Below, one piece after another: positions 1 to 8,457 of a stretch of DNA of 16,514 bases. The translations under genes and the position numbers were made by a program. The notes under the pieces are model-generated. The model ran no database searches. It was not told where the DNA came from and saw only the letters and a list, made by a program, of their open reading frames with translations. This DNA is from an uncultured Chromatiaceae bacterium (GTDB lineage: Bacteria > Pseudomonadota > Gammaproteobacteria > Enterobacterales > Alteromonadaceae): positions 1 through 16,514 of the forward strand of contig CAMLSF010000085.1 in the NCBI GenBank assembly GCA_946482615.1, written 5' to 3'. Each line of letters opens with the position of its first letter. The first letter of the stretch is position 1.

Positions 1-152
1 AGAATCCAAACCGTGAGTGCCCACACAGATGATTGATTGCTTATTGTTAAAGAGCTGTGCTTCACTTGTGAAGCGAAAGTCGTTTATAATCAACGCCTTT
101 CAGTATTTGGTCACTTTGACTTTTTGATTTGCATCAGTCCGTCGCATCGTGT
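1..152 (-). promoter_or_regulatory. rRNA operon leader (boxB-boxA-boxC-like antitermination region), 16S gene off the left edge
   Basis: Read on the minus strand, this stretch contains a perfect 7-bp inverted repeat GCTTCAC/GTGAAGC (59-74, boxB-like hairpin), then GCTCTTTAACAA (44-55, a boxA match), then CTGTGTGGGCACTC (boxC-like) and GGATTCT near the edge. The same elements in the same order precede 16S rRNA in E. coli rrn operons, where boxA recruits NusB with S10/NusE to assemble the antitermination complex. No rRNA gene body is in the window; by orientation 16S should begin just to the left of base 1. A 16S-23S spacer also carries a boxA, but the promoter directly upstream argues for the 5' leader. 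Confidence 0.88.
83..88 (-). promoter_or_regulatory. Candidate rRNA P2 promoter -10 element
   Basis: TATAAA on the minus strand lies about 70 bp downstream of the P1 start and just before the boxB hairpin, roughly where a second rrn promoter (P2) would be. The preceding GAAAGGCGTTGAT resembles the spacer of E. coli rrn P2 promoters. I do not see a good -35 hexamer at 16-18 bp, so this is a tentative call. Confidence 0.35.
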
Positions 153-159
153 GGTGCGC

Positions 160-212
160 ATTATAGAGATCTCAAAACAAGCCGCAAGATCTTTTTTAAG
201 AAAACTTGATCG
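160..212 (-). promoter_or_regulatory. rRNA operon P1-type promoter with UP element
   Basis: On the minus strand, TATAAT (160-165) is followed by the GC-rich discriminator GCGCACCAC, closely resembling the E. coli rrn P1 core. A -35 element TTGCGG (182-187) sits 16 bp upstream, the spacing typical of rrn P1. Upstream of it (about 188-212) is an A/T-rich stretch with T and A runs, as expected for an UP element contacted by the alpha subunit C-terminal domain. The predicted start is near 152. The discriminator suggests growth-rate and ppGpp control by analogy. The -35 is a poor match in its last three bases. Confidence 0.85.
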
Positions 213-587
213 ACCGCTCACTTATTAGCCGAATCCAGCTTTTTTGTTTAAATTACGTACAAAAACAGCACCTAAAGCTGATCACTTTACGGATCCGGGC
301 TGGATCCAAAGCGATCTATGCTTCCTTTCCTTATAGACCTGGTACATCCCTATAAAGGGTCTTGATGAGTGATACCGATCTGAGCCTTCAACAGGATTTA
401 AAGGATTATTTCCTTTCCCCTTATTTAATAGAGGAAGCAAGATGATTGAAGCTGGATACGAATTTAGGATCAAAGATCAAAACGGTAGCCAAAGGCAGGT
501 ATAAGGAGCAACGTTACTGAAACAACAAAATTAAGGCCCCTAACAAAGCGGTACTTATAAATAGATGGGCAGGTATGCAGAAAACAG
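213..587. other. Gene-free interval between rplQ terminator and rRNA promoter
   Basis: No credible gene is present. The only open frames here are about 60 codons, begin at weak start codons without a ribosome binding site, and encode nothing recognisable. Together with the P1 region the interval is rich in GATC tetranucleotides (ten between 168 and 478), two of them here inside 8-bp palindromes at 290-297 and 301-308. It probably holds upstream activation sequence for the rRNA promoter, for example Fis sites, but I cannot identify individual sites. Confidence 0.6.
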
Positions 588-620
588 AAAAAATAAAGCC
601 GGCATGAAGCCGGCTTTATT
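588..620 (-). terminator. Intrinsic terminator of the alpha operon (after rplQ)
   Basis: A perfect 12-bp inverted repeat AATAAAGCCGGC/GCCGGCTTTATT (592-603 and 609-620) with a 5-nt loop lies 14 bp past the rplQ stop. On the minus-strand transcript the stem is followed by four U, then further U-rich sequence (down to about 581). The A/U-rich foot of the stem and the U tract fit a strong rho-independent terminator; the symmetric A run could also allow weak function in the opposite direction. Confidence 0.93.
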
Positions 621-634
621 AATTCACGAATTAC

Positions 635-1039
635 TTACTCAGCTGCTGTTTCTTCAACTGGTAATGCAGCACCGGCCACTTCTGGACGGTCTACTAACTC
701 GATGTAAGCCATTGGCGCGTTGTCGCCTGCACGGAAGCCACACTTCAGGATACGAGTGTAACCACCTGGACGGGCGTTATAACGTGGACCTAACACGTTA
801 AATAACAAACCAACTACTTCTTTATCACGTGTACGAGCAAAAGCTAAACGGCGGTTTGCAACGCTATCATTTTTCGCCAGTGTAATCAGAGGTTCGATTA
901 CGCGACGTAACTCTTTTGCTTTTGGCAGAGTCGTTTTGATGATTTCGTGCTTCACCAACGAGCTAGCCATGTTGCGGAACATTGCAGTACGGTGACTGCT
1001 GTTCCGGTTTAACTGACGACCACTCTTGCGATGGCGCAT
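635..1039 (-). CDS. rplQ: 50S ribosomal protein L17
   Basis: L17 binds 23S rRNA near the polypeptide exit region of the large subunit. The 134-residue protein opens with the conserved [12 protein letters not shown] (1-12) and keeps the family core through ELVDR (114-118). It is a few residues longer than the 127 of E. coli because of an Ala/Glu-rich acidic tail (119-134), a part that varies in this family. The ATG is preceded by AAGGA at normal spacing. It is the last gene of the alpha operon, 39 bp after rpoA, and is directly followed by the operon terminator. Confidence 0.97.
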   Translation of the reverse strand: MRHRKSGRQLNRNSSHRTAMFRNMASSLVKHEIIKTTLPKAKELRRVIEPLITLAKNDSVANRRLAFARTRDKEVVGLLFNVLGPRYNARPGGYTRILKCGFRAGDNAPMAYIELVDRPEVAGAALPVEETAAE

Positions 1040-1078
1040 GATCTATTCCTTCTTACTAAACCAGGAACTGGAATCTGG

Positions 1079-2068
1079 TTAGTCTTTATTTACCAAACTT
1101 GCTGGCGGCCAGTTTTCCAGGCGCATGCCTAAAGATAAACCGCGTGAAGCCAACACGTCTTTGATTTCGGTAAGCGACTTTTTACCCAGGTTTGGCGTTT
1201 TCAGCAACTCAACCTCGGTACGTTGTACCAGATCACCGATGTACTGTATCTGCTCTGCTTTTAAGCAGTTAGCAGAACGAACTGTTAACTCTAAATCATC
1301 GACCGGACGTAACAGAATCGGATCGAATTCCGGCTTCTCTTCACGTTTTTCTGGCTCGCTCTTGTCGCGTAATTCTACGAAGAATTCCAGCTGTTCAGCC
1401 AAAATAGTCGCAGCACGACGAATCGCTTCCTCTGGCTCTACTGTGCCATTGGTTTCCATGTCGATAACCAGCTTGTCCAGGTCAGTACGCTGTTCTACAC
1501 GAGCAGCTTCAACTGAGTAGGCAATGCGCTCTACCGGGCTGAAAGATGCGTCCAGTAACAGACGACCGATTGGACGTTCGTCATCCTCTGAGGATACGCG
1601 GGCCGAAGCCGGAACATAACCACGACCACGTTGAACTTTCAGGCGCATACTGAATTCAGTTTCACCAGTCAGGTTACAAATAACGTGCTCTGGGTTAACG
1701 ATCACAACACCGTCACCACGCTGGATATCACCAGCAGTTACAGGGCCAGCACCTTTCTTAGTTAAAGTCAGAGTGACTTCGTCTTTGTCTTCCAGGCGGA
1801 CGGCTAAACCTTTCAGGTTCAGTAAAATATCAATGATATCTTCCTGAACACCTTCTTTGGCGCTGTACTCATGAAGAACGCCGTCGATTTCAACTTCAGT
1901 CACAGCACAACCTGGCATAGAAGAAAGTAAAATACGACGCAACGCGTTGCCCAAGGTATGCCCGAAACCGCGCTCAAGTGGTTCCAAAGTAACTTTGGCA
2001 CGAGTTGGGTTGATTTTTTCGATACCAACTAATCTCGGCTTAAGGAATTCGGTGACAGAACCCTGCAT
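1079..2068 (-). CDS. rpoA: DNA-directed RNA polymerase alpha subunit
   Basis: Alpha dimerises to nucleate assembly of RNA polymerase, and its C-terminal domain contacts UP elements and activators. The 329-residue length equals the E. coli subunit. The N-terminal domain (about 1-235) contains the conserved NALRR at 41-45, including the Arg needed for assembly. An acidic, charged linker (about 236-250) joins it to the C-terminal domain, where RSANCLK (264-270) supplies the Arg, Asn and Cys used in DNA minor-groove contact, followed by a helix-hairpin-helix segment [12 protein letters not shown] (288-299). It lies 27 bp after rpsD and 39 bp before rplQ, the usual place in the alpha operon. An UP-like tract occurs in the rRNA promoter of this same window. 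Confidence 0.99.
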   Translation of the reverse strand: MQGSVTEFLKPRLVGIEKINPTRAKVTLEPLERGFGHTLGNALRRILLSSMPGCAVTEVEIDGVLHEYSAKEGVQEDIIDILLNLKGLAVRLEDKDEVTLTLTKKGAGPVTAGDIQRGDGVVIVNPEHVICNLTGETEFSMRLKVQRGRGYVPASARVSSEDDERPIGRLLLDASFSPVERIAYSVEAARVEQRTDLDKLVIDMETNGTVEPEEAIRRAATILAEQLEFFVELRDKSEPEKREEKPEFDPILLRPVDDLELTVRSANCLKAEQIQYIGDLVQRTEVELLKTPNLGKKSLTEIKDVLASRGLSLGMRLENWPPASLVNKD

Positions 2069-2095
2069 TTTATCCTCTCTTAAGAAAACGCCTTA

Positions 2096-2716
2096 CTACT
2101 TAGAGTAAAGCTCGACGATTAACTGTTCGTTGATGTCAGCAGACAAGTCTGAACGCTCTGGAACACGTTTGAAAACGCCTTCCATCTTCTTGGTGTCTAC
2201 TTCGATCCAAGTTGGTTTTTCGCGTTGTTCAGAAATCTCTAAAGCAGCAACGATACGAGCTTGCTTCTTCGCTTTCTCACGAACAGCGATCACTTGATCA
2301 GGTGACACAGCGTAAGATGGGATGTTTACCACAGCGCCATTAACCATAATAGCTTTGTGGCTTACTAACTGACGTGCTTCTGCACGTGTGCTAGCCAGAC
2401 CCATGCGATAAACCACGTTGTCTAAACGGCCTTCAAGTAACTGAAGTAAGTTTTCGCCAGTGTTACCTTTCAAACGAGCAGCTTCTTTGTAATAGTTACG
2501 GAACTGCTTCTCTAATACGCCATAAATACGACGTACTTTTTGTTTTTCGCGTAATTGTAAACCGTAGTCTGATAAACGACCGCGACGAGCGCCGTGCTGA
2601 CCAGGAGCAGTAGTTAAATTACACTTTGAATCAATTGCTCTTACGCCGCTTTTCAGGAACAGATCTGTACCTTCGCGACGACTTAACTTGAGCTTAGGAC
2701 CCAAATATCTTGCCAT
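2096..2716 (-). CDS. rpsD: 30S ribosomal protein S4
   Basis: S4 binds the 5' domain of 16S rRNA as a primary assembly protein. In E. coli it also represses its own alpha operon by binding the mRNA leader in front of rpsM. At 206 residues it equals the E. coli protein. It starts [16 protein letters not shown], has only one cysteine near residue 32 (the zinc-free form, not the four-Cys form), and carries the S4 RNA-binding fold from about 94 to 156 ([12 protein letters not shown] onward). A matching leader pseudoknot lies upstream of rpsM in this window, so autogenous control is likely. It follows rpsK by 31 bp and precedes rpoA by 27 bp. Confidence 0.98.
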   Translation of the reverse strand: MARYLGPKLKLSRREGTDLFLKSGVRAIDSKCNLTTAPGQHGARRGRLSDYGLQLREKQKVRRIYGVLEKQFRNYYKEAARLKGNTGENLLQLLEGRLDNVVYRMGLASTRAEARQLVSHKAIMVNGAVVNIPSYAVSPDQVIAVREKAKKQARIVAALEISEQREKPTWIEVDTKKMEGVFKRVPERSDLSADINEQLIVELYSK

Positions 2717-2747
2717 CTTCTTTCTCCAATAATCCTAGAAGCGCTTA

Positions 2748-3137
2748 TTACACGCGACGTTTTTTCGGTGGACGGCAACCATTGTGTGGAATTGGCGTCA
2801 CGTCGGTGATATTCGTAATGCGGTAACCAGCAGCGTTCAGAGCACGAATCGCTGATTCGCGGCCTGGGCCTGGACCGTTTACAAACACTTCAAGGTTCTT
2901 CAGACCATATTCTAACGCGGCAGTACCAGCACGCTCAGCAGCAACCTGTGCAGCAAACGGCGTAGACTTACGCGAACCACGGAAACCAGAACCACCAGCA
3001 GTTGCCCAGCAAAGAGCGTTACCCTGGCGATCAGTGATCGTGACTATGGTGTTGTTGAAAGAGGCATGGATATGAGCCATACCGTCAGAAACTTGCTTTT
3101 TTACTCTTTTACGAGTACGAACTGGTGCTTTAGCCAT
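2748..3137 (-). CDS. rpsK: 30S ribosomal protein S11
   Basis: S11 sits on the platform of the small subunit and helps shape the mRNA exit and E site. The 129 residues match the family length. A basic N-terminal extension (about 1-15) is followed by the conserved [17 protein letters not shown] segment (20-36) and a C-terminal [15 protein letters not shown]. The Asn in HNG corresponds to the one found as isoaspartate in E. coli S11, though modification cannot be read from DNA. It lies 13 bp after rpsM within the alpha operon. Confidence 0.98.
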   Translation of the reverse strand: MAKAPVRTRKRVKKQVSDGMAHIHASFNNTIVTITDRQGNALCWATAGGSGFRGSRKSTPFAAQVAAERAGTAALEYGLKNLEVFVNGPGPGRESAIRALNAAGYRITNITDVTPIPHNGCRPPKKRRV

Positions 3138-3150
3138 GTTTTACCCCGTC

Positions 3151-3507
3151 CTATTTCTTAATAGCTTTGCGTGGGCCCTTACGGGTACGCGCATTAGTTT
3201 TAGTGCGCTGACCACGAACAGGCAGACTACGACGGTGGCGTAAACCACGGTAACAACCCAGGTCCATTAAACGCTTGATGTTTAATGTAATCTCACGGCG
3301 TAAGTCACCTTCTACAGTGTACTTACCTACTTCGTCACGAAGAGAGTCAAGCTCTGCATCAGACAAAGAAGAGATTTTGCGAGTTTCTTCAATACCCACT
3401 GCAGCTAAGATAGCTTTTGAGCGGGTTTTACCGATACCAAAAACATACGTCAAAGAGATGACAGCATGTTTATTATCGGGGATGTTAATGCCAGCGATAC
3501 GGGCCAC
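3151..3507 (-). CDS. rpsM: 30S ribosomal protein S13 (GTG start)
   Basis: S13 lies in the head of the small subunit and contacts P-site tRNA and bridges to the 50S. The 118-residue protein has the helix-two-turn-helix region and the basic C-terminal tail ([13 protein letters not shown]). The start codon is GTG, not ATG, preceded by AGGAG seven bases upstream. E. coli rpsM also uses GTG, and there codons two and three pair into the S4-binding pseudoknot; the same GCCCGT bases are present here at 3499-3504. It is the first gene of the alpha operon, so its translation start is the likely target of S4 repression. Confidence 0.97.
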   Translation of the reverse strand: MARIAGINIPDNKHAVISLTYVFGIGKTRSKAILAAVGIEETRKISSLSDAELDSLRDEVGKYTVEGDLRREITLNIKRLMDLGCYRGLRHRRSLPVRGQRTKTNARTRKGPRKAIKK

Positions 3508-3582
3508 TAACGTTCTCCTATAAAAGATTAAAAGGGTGCCGATTTGAAAAGCCCGTAAGGATACTCAAACGGCGGCCATATT
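3499..3582 (-). promoter_or_regulatory. Alpha operon leader, S4-binding pseudoknot (Alpha_RBS type)
   Basis: The leader contains TTTGAGTATCCT, then ACGGGC (minus strand of 3551-3556), then CTTTTCA, words shared with the E. coli alpha operon leader as I remember it. ACGGGC is exactly complementary to GCCCGT at rpsM codons 2-3 (3499-3504), reproducing the pseudoknot pairing over the GTG start. Flanking GCCG/CGGC and TTTG/CAAA segments could form the outer helix. In E. coli S4 traps the 30S subunit on this structure. The exact helix register differs from E. coli and needs folding to settle. I could not find a convincing sigma-70 promoter between rpmJ and this leader. Confidence 0.75.
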
Positions 3583-3596
3583 GCAACAATAAGTCG

Positions 3597-3620
3597 GGGC
3601 TAGACTAAAAAGCCTAGCCC
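3597..3620 (-). terminator. Hairpin after rpmJ, possible weak spc terminator or attenuator
   Basis: A 7-bp perfect stem GGGCTAG/CTAGCCC, extendable by a G-U pair and CT/AG around a TTTT loop on the minus-strand RNA, lies 22 bp past the rpmJ stop. What follows in the transcript (CGACUUAUUGUUG) is not a real U tract, so efficient termination is unlikely. Partial read-through from spc into the alpha operon, as known in E. coli, would fit. Confidence 0.5.
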
Positions 3621-3642
3621 TGACCTATGATTTTTTCTGCTG

Positions 3643-3756
3643 TTAGCCTTGACGTTGCTTGTGCTTAGGCTCTACACAAATTACCCGCACAACGTTGTTG
3701 CGCTTGATAACTTTGCAGTTACGGCAGATCTTCTTAACGGAAGCTCGTACTTTCAT
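3643..3756 (-). CDS. rpmJ: 50S ribosomal protein L36, zinc-binding form
   Basis: A 37-residue protein starting [20 protein letters not shown] and ending KHKQRQG. It carries the four zinc ligands of the C+ form of L36: Cys11, Cys14, Cys27 and His32. L36 is the smallest 50S protein and stabilises rRNA near the L7/L12 stalk base. The ATG has GGAG seven bases upstream. It lies 22 bp after secY as the last gene of the spc operon, as in E. coli. In many proteobacteria a zinc-free paralogue under Zur control exists elsewhere; none is in this window. Confidence 0.97.
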   Translation of the reverse strand: MKVRASVKKICRNCKVIKRNNVVRVICVEPKHKQRQG

Positions 3757-3778
3757 GACTTAACTCCGCAAAATTACC

Positions 3779-5107
3779 TTAACGGCCGTAGCCCTTAAGA
3801 TTTGCCTTTTTAAGTACAGACTCATACTGATGAGACATCAGATGGGTTTGTACCTGTGCCATAAAGTCCATAATAACCACAACGATAATCAGTAAAGATG
3901 TACCGCCGAAGTAGAATTGCACGTTCCATGCAACCATCATGAACTCAGGAACCAAACAGATAAAGGTGATATACGCTGCGCCTGCTAAGGTTAAACGTGT
4001 CATTACTTTATCAATGTATTTAGATGTCTGCTCACCAGGACGAATACCAGGGATGAAGGCACCGGATTTTTTCAGGTTATCTGCTGTATCACGTGGGTTA
4101 AATACCAACGCAGTATAGAAGAAACAGAAAAAGATGATCGCAGCAGCATACAAGACCATATACAGCGGCTGACCCGGAGATAAAGTTAACGCCACTTCCT
4201 GCAGGAAGTTAGCAACCATACCTTCGCCTGACCCAAACCAACTGGCAATTGTACCAGGGAACAGGATTATGCTTGAAGCAAAGATTGGTGGTATTACACC
4301 AGCCATGTTGACCTTCAGAGGCAAATGACTGCTTTGAGCAGCAAATACCTGACGGCCTTGTTGGCGTTTGGCATAATTAACCACAATGCGACGTTGACCG
4401 CGTTCGAAGAAAACTACGAACCAGGTAACCGCAACAACAATGGCTCCAATCGCTAATAAAAGCAAAAAGTGCAAATCGCCTTGACGTGCCTGCTCAATCG
4501 TCTGACCAATGGCAGACGGGAAGCCAGCAACAATACCGGTGAAAATCAGCAACGAAATACCATTACCAATACCACGTTCAGTAATTTGCTCACCTAACCA
4601 CATTAAAAACATGGTGCCGGTAACCAAACTGATCACAGCAGTGATTGTAAAACCAATACCTGGGTTTACGACTAAACCCGGCATCAGATTTGGCAAGCCG
4701 GTAGAAATACCGATCGCCTGGACTATTGCCAATCCTAAGGTACCGTAACGTGTATACTGATTGATTTTGCGCTTGCCTGCTTCACCTTCCTTCTTCAGTT
4801 CAGCCAGCGTGGGATGAACCACGGTTAACAACTGAACAATAATAGAAGCAGAAATGTAAGGCATAATGCCAAGTGCAAATACAGATGCACGCTCAAGGGC
4901 GCCACCGCTGAACATGTTAAACATTTCAACGATGGTGCCTTTTTGTTGCTCGAATAATTGAGCCAGCACGGCGGCGTCAATTCCAGGAATTGGCACAAAT
5001 GAGCCTAACCGAAAAACGATTATGGCTAACAGTACGAACAACAGACGGGATTTCAGCTCGCTGAAGCCGCCTTTTGCACTTTTTGTATCCGAACCTGGTT
5101 TTGCCAT
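3779..5107 (-). CDS. secY: Preprotein translocase channel subunit SecY
   Basis: SecY forms the inner-membrane protein-conducting channel with SecE and SecG, taking substrates from SecA or from ribosomes. The 442 residues match the E. coli length (443). A hydrophilic N-terminus (about 1-19) precedes ten predicted membrane segments. The first runs from [16 protein letters not shown], the plug and second helix region contains the conserved [17 protein letters not shown], and the cytoplasmic loop before the ninth helix has [16 protein letters not shown], whose Arg is needed for SecA function in E. coli. The C-terminus ends [15 protein letters not shown] on the cytoplasmic side. It sits between rplO (15 bp) and rpmJ (22 bp). 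Confidence 0.99.
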   Translation of the reverse strand: MAKPGSDTKSAKGGFSELKSRLLFVLLAIIVFRLGSFVPIPGIDAAVLAQLFEQQKGTIVEMFNMFSGGALERASVFALGIMPYISASIIVQLLTVVHPTLAELKKEGEAGKRKINQYTRYGTLGLAIVQAIGISTGLPNLMPGLVVNPGIGFTITAVISLVTGTMFLMWLGEQITERGIGNGISLLIFTGIVAGFPSAIGQTIEQARQGDLHFLLLLAIGAIVVAVTWFVVFFERGQRRIVVNYAKRQQGRQVFAAQSSHLPLKVNMAGVIPPIFASSIILFPGTIASWFGSGEGMVANFLQEVALTLSPGQPLYMVLYAAAIIFFCFFYTALVFNPRDTADNLKKSGAFIPGIRPGEQTSKYIDKVMTRLTLAGAAYITFICLVPEFMMVAWNVQFYFGGTSLLIIVVVIMDFMAQVQTHLMSHQYESVLKKANLKGYGR

Positions 5108-5122
5108 CGCGTACTATCCTTA

Positions 5123-5557
5123 TTATTCTTCGACTTTGCCGCCAGCGGCTTCAATCGCAGCACGCGCACCTTTAGTAACGCTTAAGCCTTTAACTGTTAC
5201 CGGGCGAGTGATCTCACCAGACAACACAACTTTAGCGAACTTAACGGTACGAGAAATGATATTAGCTTCCATCAGGCTTGCTAAATCAGCTACATCACCA
5301 GCTACAGCTGTCAGTTCGTGTAAACGAACTTCTGCAGATACTAAGCCTTTACGTGATGTAAAACCGAACTTAGGCAGACGTTGTTTCAGAGGCATTTGAC
5401 CGCCTTCGAAACCTGGACGTACTTTACCGCCTGAGCGAGATTTCAAACCTTTATGACCACGGCCACCAGTCTTGCCTAAGCCAGAACCGATACCACGACC
5501 TAAACGGCGTTTCTCTTTTTTAGCACCTGGTGCAGGAGATAACGTATTTAAAAACAT
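5123..5557 (-). CDS. rplO: 50S ribosomal protein L15
   Basis: L15 is a late-assembly large-subunit protein reaching into the 23S rRNA core. The 144 residues match the family. The N-terminal third is an extended Gly/Arg/Lys-rich arm (about 10-50, including [20 protein letters not shown]), and the C-terminal part is a small globular domain ending in an Ala/Gly-rich stretch. It starts 3 bp after the rpmD stop and precedes secY by 15 bp, the standard spc order. Confidence 0.98.
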   Translation of the reverse strand: MFLNTLSPAPGAKKEKRRLGRGIGSGLGKTGGRGHKGLKSRSGGKVRPGFEGGQMPLKQRLPKFGFTSRKGLVSAEVRLHELTAVAGDVADLASLMEANIISRTVKFAKVVLSGEITRPVTVKGLSVTKGARAAIEAAGGKVEE

Positions 5558-5560
5558 TTA

Positions 5561-5743
5561 TTACTCCTCCACTTTAACCATGTAATACACAGTGTTGATC
5601 ATACCGCGCACTGAAGGTGTATCTTCCAGTGTGACAGTGTGACCAATACGGCGTAAGCCTAAACCTACTAAAGTCGCTTTGTGCTTCGGTAAACGACCGA
5701 TGCTTGACTTAGTTTGGGTTACTGTAACAGTCTTTTTAGACAT
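5561..5743 (-). CDS. rpmD: 50S ribosomal protein L30
   Basis: L30 is a small large-subunit protein that packs against 23S and 5S rRNA elements. The 60-residue product has the typical short form: a beta strand [20 protein letters not shown] followed by [20 protein letters not shown] and [13 protein letters not shown]. The ATG is 6 bp after the rpsE stop, and the gene is tightly packed between rpsE and rplO. Confidence 0.98.
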   Translation of the reverse strand: MSKKTVTVTQTKSSIGRLPKHKATLVGLGLRRIGHTVTLEDTPSVRGMINTVYYMVKVEE

Positions 5744-5749
5744 GGCAAA

Positions 5750-6253
5750 TTACCCCAGAATGTCGTCAACGCGTAAGCCACGCTTCGCAGCAACCTGAGC
5801 AGGCGATTTGATCGCTGACAGGGCGTTGATAGTAGCGCGAACTACGTTGATTGGGTTGGTTGAGCCGTAGCACTTAGACAGAACGTTCTGTACACCTGCT
5901 ACTTCTAACACTGCGCGCATTGCACCACCGGCGATGATACCAGTACCTTCAGACGCCGGCTGCATATACACGTTGGAACCAGCGTGGATACCTTTAACCG
6001 GGTGGTGAAGAGTGTTACCGTTTAACTCAACTTGAGTCATGTTACGACGAGCTTTTTCCATTGCCTTTTGAATAGCAGCTGGTACTTCGCGCGCTTTACC
6101 GTAACCGAAACCGATACGACCATTACCGTCACCCACTACTGTTAAAGCGGTGAAGGAGAAAATCCGGCCACCTTTAACAACTTTGGAAACACGGTTAACA
6201 GCAACCAGCTTCTCTTGTAAATCAGATTGTTGTTTAGCTTCTACGTTAGCCAT
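5750..6253 (-). CDS. rpsE: 30S ribosomal protein S5
   Basis: S5 lies at the mRNA entry side of the small subunit and influences decoding fidelity. The 167-residue protein has the double-stranded-RNA-binding-like N-terminal domain, with the loop [16 protein letters not shown] (19-34). This loop is where spectinomycin-resistance changes occur in E. coli, and it looks wild type here. The C-terminal domain contains [17 protein letters not shown] and ends RVDDILG. It follows rplR by 9 bp. Confidence 0.98.
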   Translation of the reverse strand: MANVEAKQQSDLQEKLVAVNRVSKVVKGGRIFSFTALTVVGDGNGRIGFGYGKAREVPAAIQKAMEKARRNMTQVELNGNTLHHPVKGIHAGSNVYMQPASEGTGIIAGGAMRAVLEVAGVQNVLSKCYGSTNPINVVRATINALSAIKSPAQVAAKRGLRVDDILG

Positions 6254-6262
6254 GATCTACTC

Positions 6263-6613
6263 CTAGAATTGAAGACCGGCTTCACGCGCCGCATCAGCTA
6301 ATGCCTGCACACGACCGTGATACTGGAAACCGCTACGGTCAAAAGCACATTTACTGATGCCTTTAGCCACTGCACGTTCAGCAATCGCTTTACCTACAGC
6401 TTTAGCAGCGTCGATATTACCGGTGTACTTCAATGATTCACGGATTGATGCTTCAACAGTGGAAGCAGCAACAATCACTTCAGCATTTGGTGCGATAAGC
6501 TGGGCGTAAATGTGACGTGGTGTACGATGTACAACCAGGCGGTTCGCACCTTGTTCGATAATTGTTCTGCGAACGCGTTTAGCGCGGCGCAGACGAGCAA
6601 GTTTCTTATCCAT
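6263..6613 (-). CDS. rplR: 50S ribosomal protein L18
   Basis: L18 binds 5S rRNA and, with L5 and L25, builds the central protuberance. The 116 residues (117 in E. coli) start with the basic arm [16 protein letters not shown] (1-16). They continue with [16 protein letters not shown] and end with [30 protein letters not shown] sequence of the family (only partly quoted here by motif: YHGRV then ADAAREAGL). It is spaced 9 bp from both rplF and rpsE. Confidence 0.98.
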   Translation of the reverse strand: MDKKLARLRRAKRVRRTIIEQGANRLVVHRTPRHIYAQLIAPNAEVIVAASTVEASIRESLKYTGNIDAAKAVGKAIAERAVAKGISKCAFDRSGFQYHGRVQALADAAREAGLQF

Positions 6614-6622
6614 CGTCCTACC

Positions 6623-7156
6623 CTACTTTTTCTTCGCTTCTTTACGACGCACGTTTTCGTTAGCGTAGCGAACACCTTTACCTTTATAAGGCTCTGGTTT
6701 ACGGTACGCGCGGATGTTTGCAGCAACTTGACCAACTAATTGCTTGTCAGAACCTTTCACCAACACTTCTGTCTGAGAAGGAGTTTCGATCGTGATACCA
6801 GCTGGTACTTCGAACGCAACAGGGTGAGAAAAGCCCAGGCTCAGGTTTAATACTTTGCCTTCTGCTTTTGCACGGTAACCAACACCAACCAATTCCAGTT
6901 TCTGAGTGTAACCTTCGGTCACACCAATCACTAAATTGTTGATCAACGCGCGAGCGGTACCCGCTTGTGCGTCAGCGTTTGCGATGCCGTCGCGAGGGTT
7001 AGTACGCAGTACATTACCTTCAACAACAACTTCGACTGCAGGGTTAACGTTCAACGTTAACTCGCCATTTTTACCCTTTACTGTCAGGTTTTGGCCATTC
7101 AGTGTAATTGTTACACCTGCAGGAACCGTGACGGGGGCCTTAGCAACACGAGACAT
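6623..7156 (-). CDS. rplF: 50S ribosomal protein L6
   Basis: L6 binds near the sarcin-ricin loop and the factor-binding site of the large subunit. The 177 residues equal the usual length. Two repeated L6 domains are visible (about 1-82 and 83-177), the second containing [14 protein letters not shown] and the signature-like [11 protein letters not shown] near 152-163. The tail is Lys-rich (RRKEAKKK). It lies 12 bp after rpsH. Confidence 0.98.
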   Translation of the reverse strand: MSRVAKAPVTVPAGVTITLNGQNLTVKGKNGELTLNVNPAVEVVVEGNVLRTNPRDGIANADAQAGTARALINNLVIGVTEGYTQKLELVGVGYRAKAEGKVLNLSLGFSHPVAFEVPAGITIETPSQTEVLVKGSDKQLVGQVAANIRAYRKPEPYKGKGVRYANENVRRKEAKKK

Positions 7157-7168
7157 AGTTACCCTCCG

Positions 7169-7561
7169 TTACGCTACATAGCCGATGATTTCACCACCGA
7201 TACCAACCTTGCGCGCAGCACGGTCAGTCATTAGCCCTTTAGATGTAGACACGATAGCTACACCTAAACCACCCATTACTTTTGGTAATTCGCCACGTTT
7301 CTTATAGATACGCAGACCTGGACGGCTAACACGATCGATAGTTTCAATTACTGATTTGCCCTGGAAATACTTTAATGTAACTTCCAGCTCTGCCTTAACA
7401 TCAGCAGATACAACGAAATCTTCGATGTAACCTTCGTCTTTTAATACTTTCGCGATGGCAACCTTCAATTTTGAAGATGGCATCTTAACCGCAAACTTTT
7501 TGGCAGCTTGGCCGTTGCGGATGCGAGTAAACATATCCGCTACTGGATCTTGCATGCTCAT
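7169..7561 (-). CDS. rpsH: 30S ribosomal protein S8
   Basis: S8 binds the central domain of 16S rRNA as a primary assembly protein. In E. coli it is the translational repressor of the spc operon, acting near the start of rplE. The 130 residues match the family, with [20 protein letters not shown] at the N-terminus and the C-terminal signature [20 protein letters not shown]. It lies between rpsN (20 bp) and rplF (12 bp). An S8 target in the rplX-rplE gap would be expected, but I cannot demonstrate one by eye. Confidence 0.98.
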   Translation of the reverse strand: MSMQDPVADMFTRIRNGQAAKKFAVKMPSSKLKVAIAKVLKDEGYIEDFVVSADVKAELEVTLKYFQGKSVIETIDRVSRPGLRIYKKRGELPKVMGGLGVAIVSTSKGLMTDRAARKVGIGGEIIGYVA

Positions 7562-7581
7562 AGCTGTTACTCCCGTGATTC

Positions 7582-7887
7582 TTACCAGCTAGCCTTACGA
7601 AGGCCAGGAATTTCACCGCGCATCGCTGCTTCACGTACCTTGATCCGGCTCATGCCGAATTTACGAAGATAACCGTGAGGACGACCTGTTACACGACAAC
7701 GATTACGTTGACGCGAAGGGCTTGAATCACGCGGTAACGACTGCAGCTTCAGAACTGCTGCCCAACGGTCTTCGTCAGAAGTCGCCGGATTTGCAATCAG
7801 ATCTCTCAGTGCATGACGTTGCTCAGCGTATTTGGCTACCAGTACCGCACGCTTTGCTTCGCGCGCTTTCATTGATTGTTTTGCCAT
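7582..7887 (-). CDS. rpsN: 30S ribosomal protein S14, zinc-free form
   Basis: S14 sits in the head of the small subunit close to S3 and S10. The 101-residue length and the absence of CxxC pairs mark the long, zinc-independent (C-) form. This contrasts with L36 here, which keeps its zinc ligands. The conserved C-terminal region [20 protein letters not shown] (62-81) contains a single Cys. It follows rplE by 11 bp. Confidence 0.98.
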   Translation of the reverse strand: MAKQSMKAREAKRAVLVAKYAEQRHALRDLIANPATSDEDRWAAVLKLQSLPRDSSPSRQRNRCRVTGRPHGYLRKFGMSRIKVREAAMRGEIPGLRKASW

Positions 7888-7898
7888 GACCCTACACC

Positions 7899-8438
7899 TT
7901 ATTTCTTGAATGGGAAGTTAAACGCGGCAAGTAATGCACGCCCTTCATCATCAGTACGAGCTGTAGTAGTGATAGTGATATCTAAACCACGTACCGCATC
8001 TACTTTATCGTAATCGATTTCAGGGAATATGATTTGCTCACGAACGCCCATGCTGTAGTTACCACGGCCGTCAAACGACTTAGGATTCACACCGCGGAAG
8101 TCGCGGATACGAGGAATAGCAATAGATACTAAACGCTCGAAGAAATCCCACATACGTTCGCCACGCAGGGTCACTTTTGCACCAATAGGGTAGCCTTCAC
8201 GGATTTTGAAACCAGCTACTGATTTACGAGCCTTGGTCACCAATGGCTTTTGGCCAGAGATAGCAGTTAAATCTGCTACTGCGTTCTCAAGGATCTTCTT
8301 ATCAGCTACTGCTTCACCCACACCCATGTTCAGTGTGATTTTAACAATCCGAGGGACTTGCATGACGCTCGTGTAGCCGAACTGTTTGAACAGCTCTGGA
8401 ACTACGGTGTCTTTATAAATTTCATGCAGTTTCGCCAT
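7899..8438 (-). CDS. rplE: 50S ribosomal protein L5
   Basis: L5 binds 5S rRNA and contacts P-site tRNA through the central protuberance. At 179 residues it equals E. coli L5. It opens [20 protein letters not shown], contains [12 protein letters not shown], and ends [13 protein letters not shown]. The ATG has GGAG at normal spacing. In E. coli the S8 repressor acts at the rplE start and affects downstream spc genes; the 19-bp gap to rplX is where such a site would lie, by analogy only. Confidence 0.98.
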   Translation of the reverse strand: MAKLHEIYKDTVVPELFKQFGYTSVMQVPRIVKITLNMGVGEAVADKKILENAVADLTAISGQKPLVTKARKSVAGFKIREGYPIGAKVTLRGERMWDFFERLVSIAIPRIRDFRGVNPKSFDGRGNYSMGVREQIIFPEIDYDKVDAVRGLDITITTTARTDDEGRALLAAFNFPFKK

Positions 8439-8457
8439 CGTATTACTCCAATAGCAA

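Noticed and set aside
37..228. 63-codon plus-strand reading frame
   Set aside because: It runs antisense through the rRNA leader and promoter, has no ribosome binding site, and resembles no known protein.
282..473. 63-codon minus-strand reading frame upstream of the rRNA promoter
   Set aside because: It begins at TTG without a ribosome binding site, has low-complexity sequence and lies in a regulatory interval.
496..530. Possible extra promoter (TTGTTT, 16 bp, TATACC on the minus strand) far upstream of the rRNA P1
   Set aside because: Both hexamers are mediocre and nothing else supports a transcription start there.
6475..6739. Open frames overlapping rplR and rplF on both strands
   Set aside because: They are shadows of the two conserved ribosomal genes and lack independent start signals. 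The same applies to the other plus-strand frames within the operons.
8439..8457. S8 repressor-binding site between rplX and rplE
   Set aside because: Expected from E. coli, but I could not identify the characteristic helix by eye, so it is not listed as a feature.
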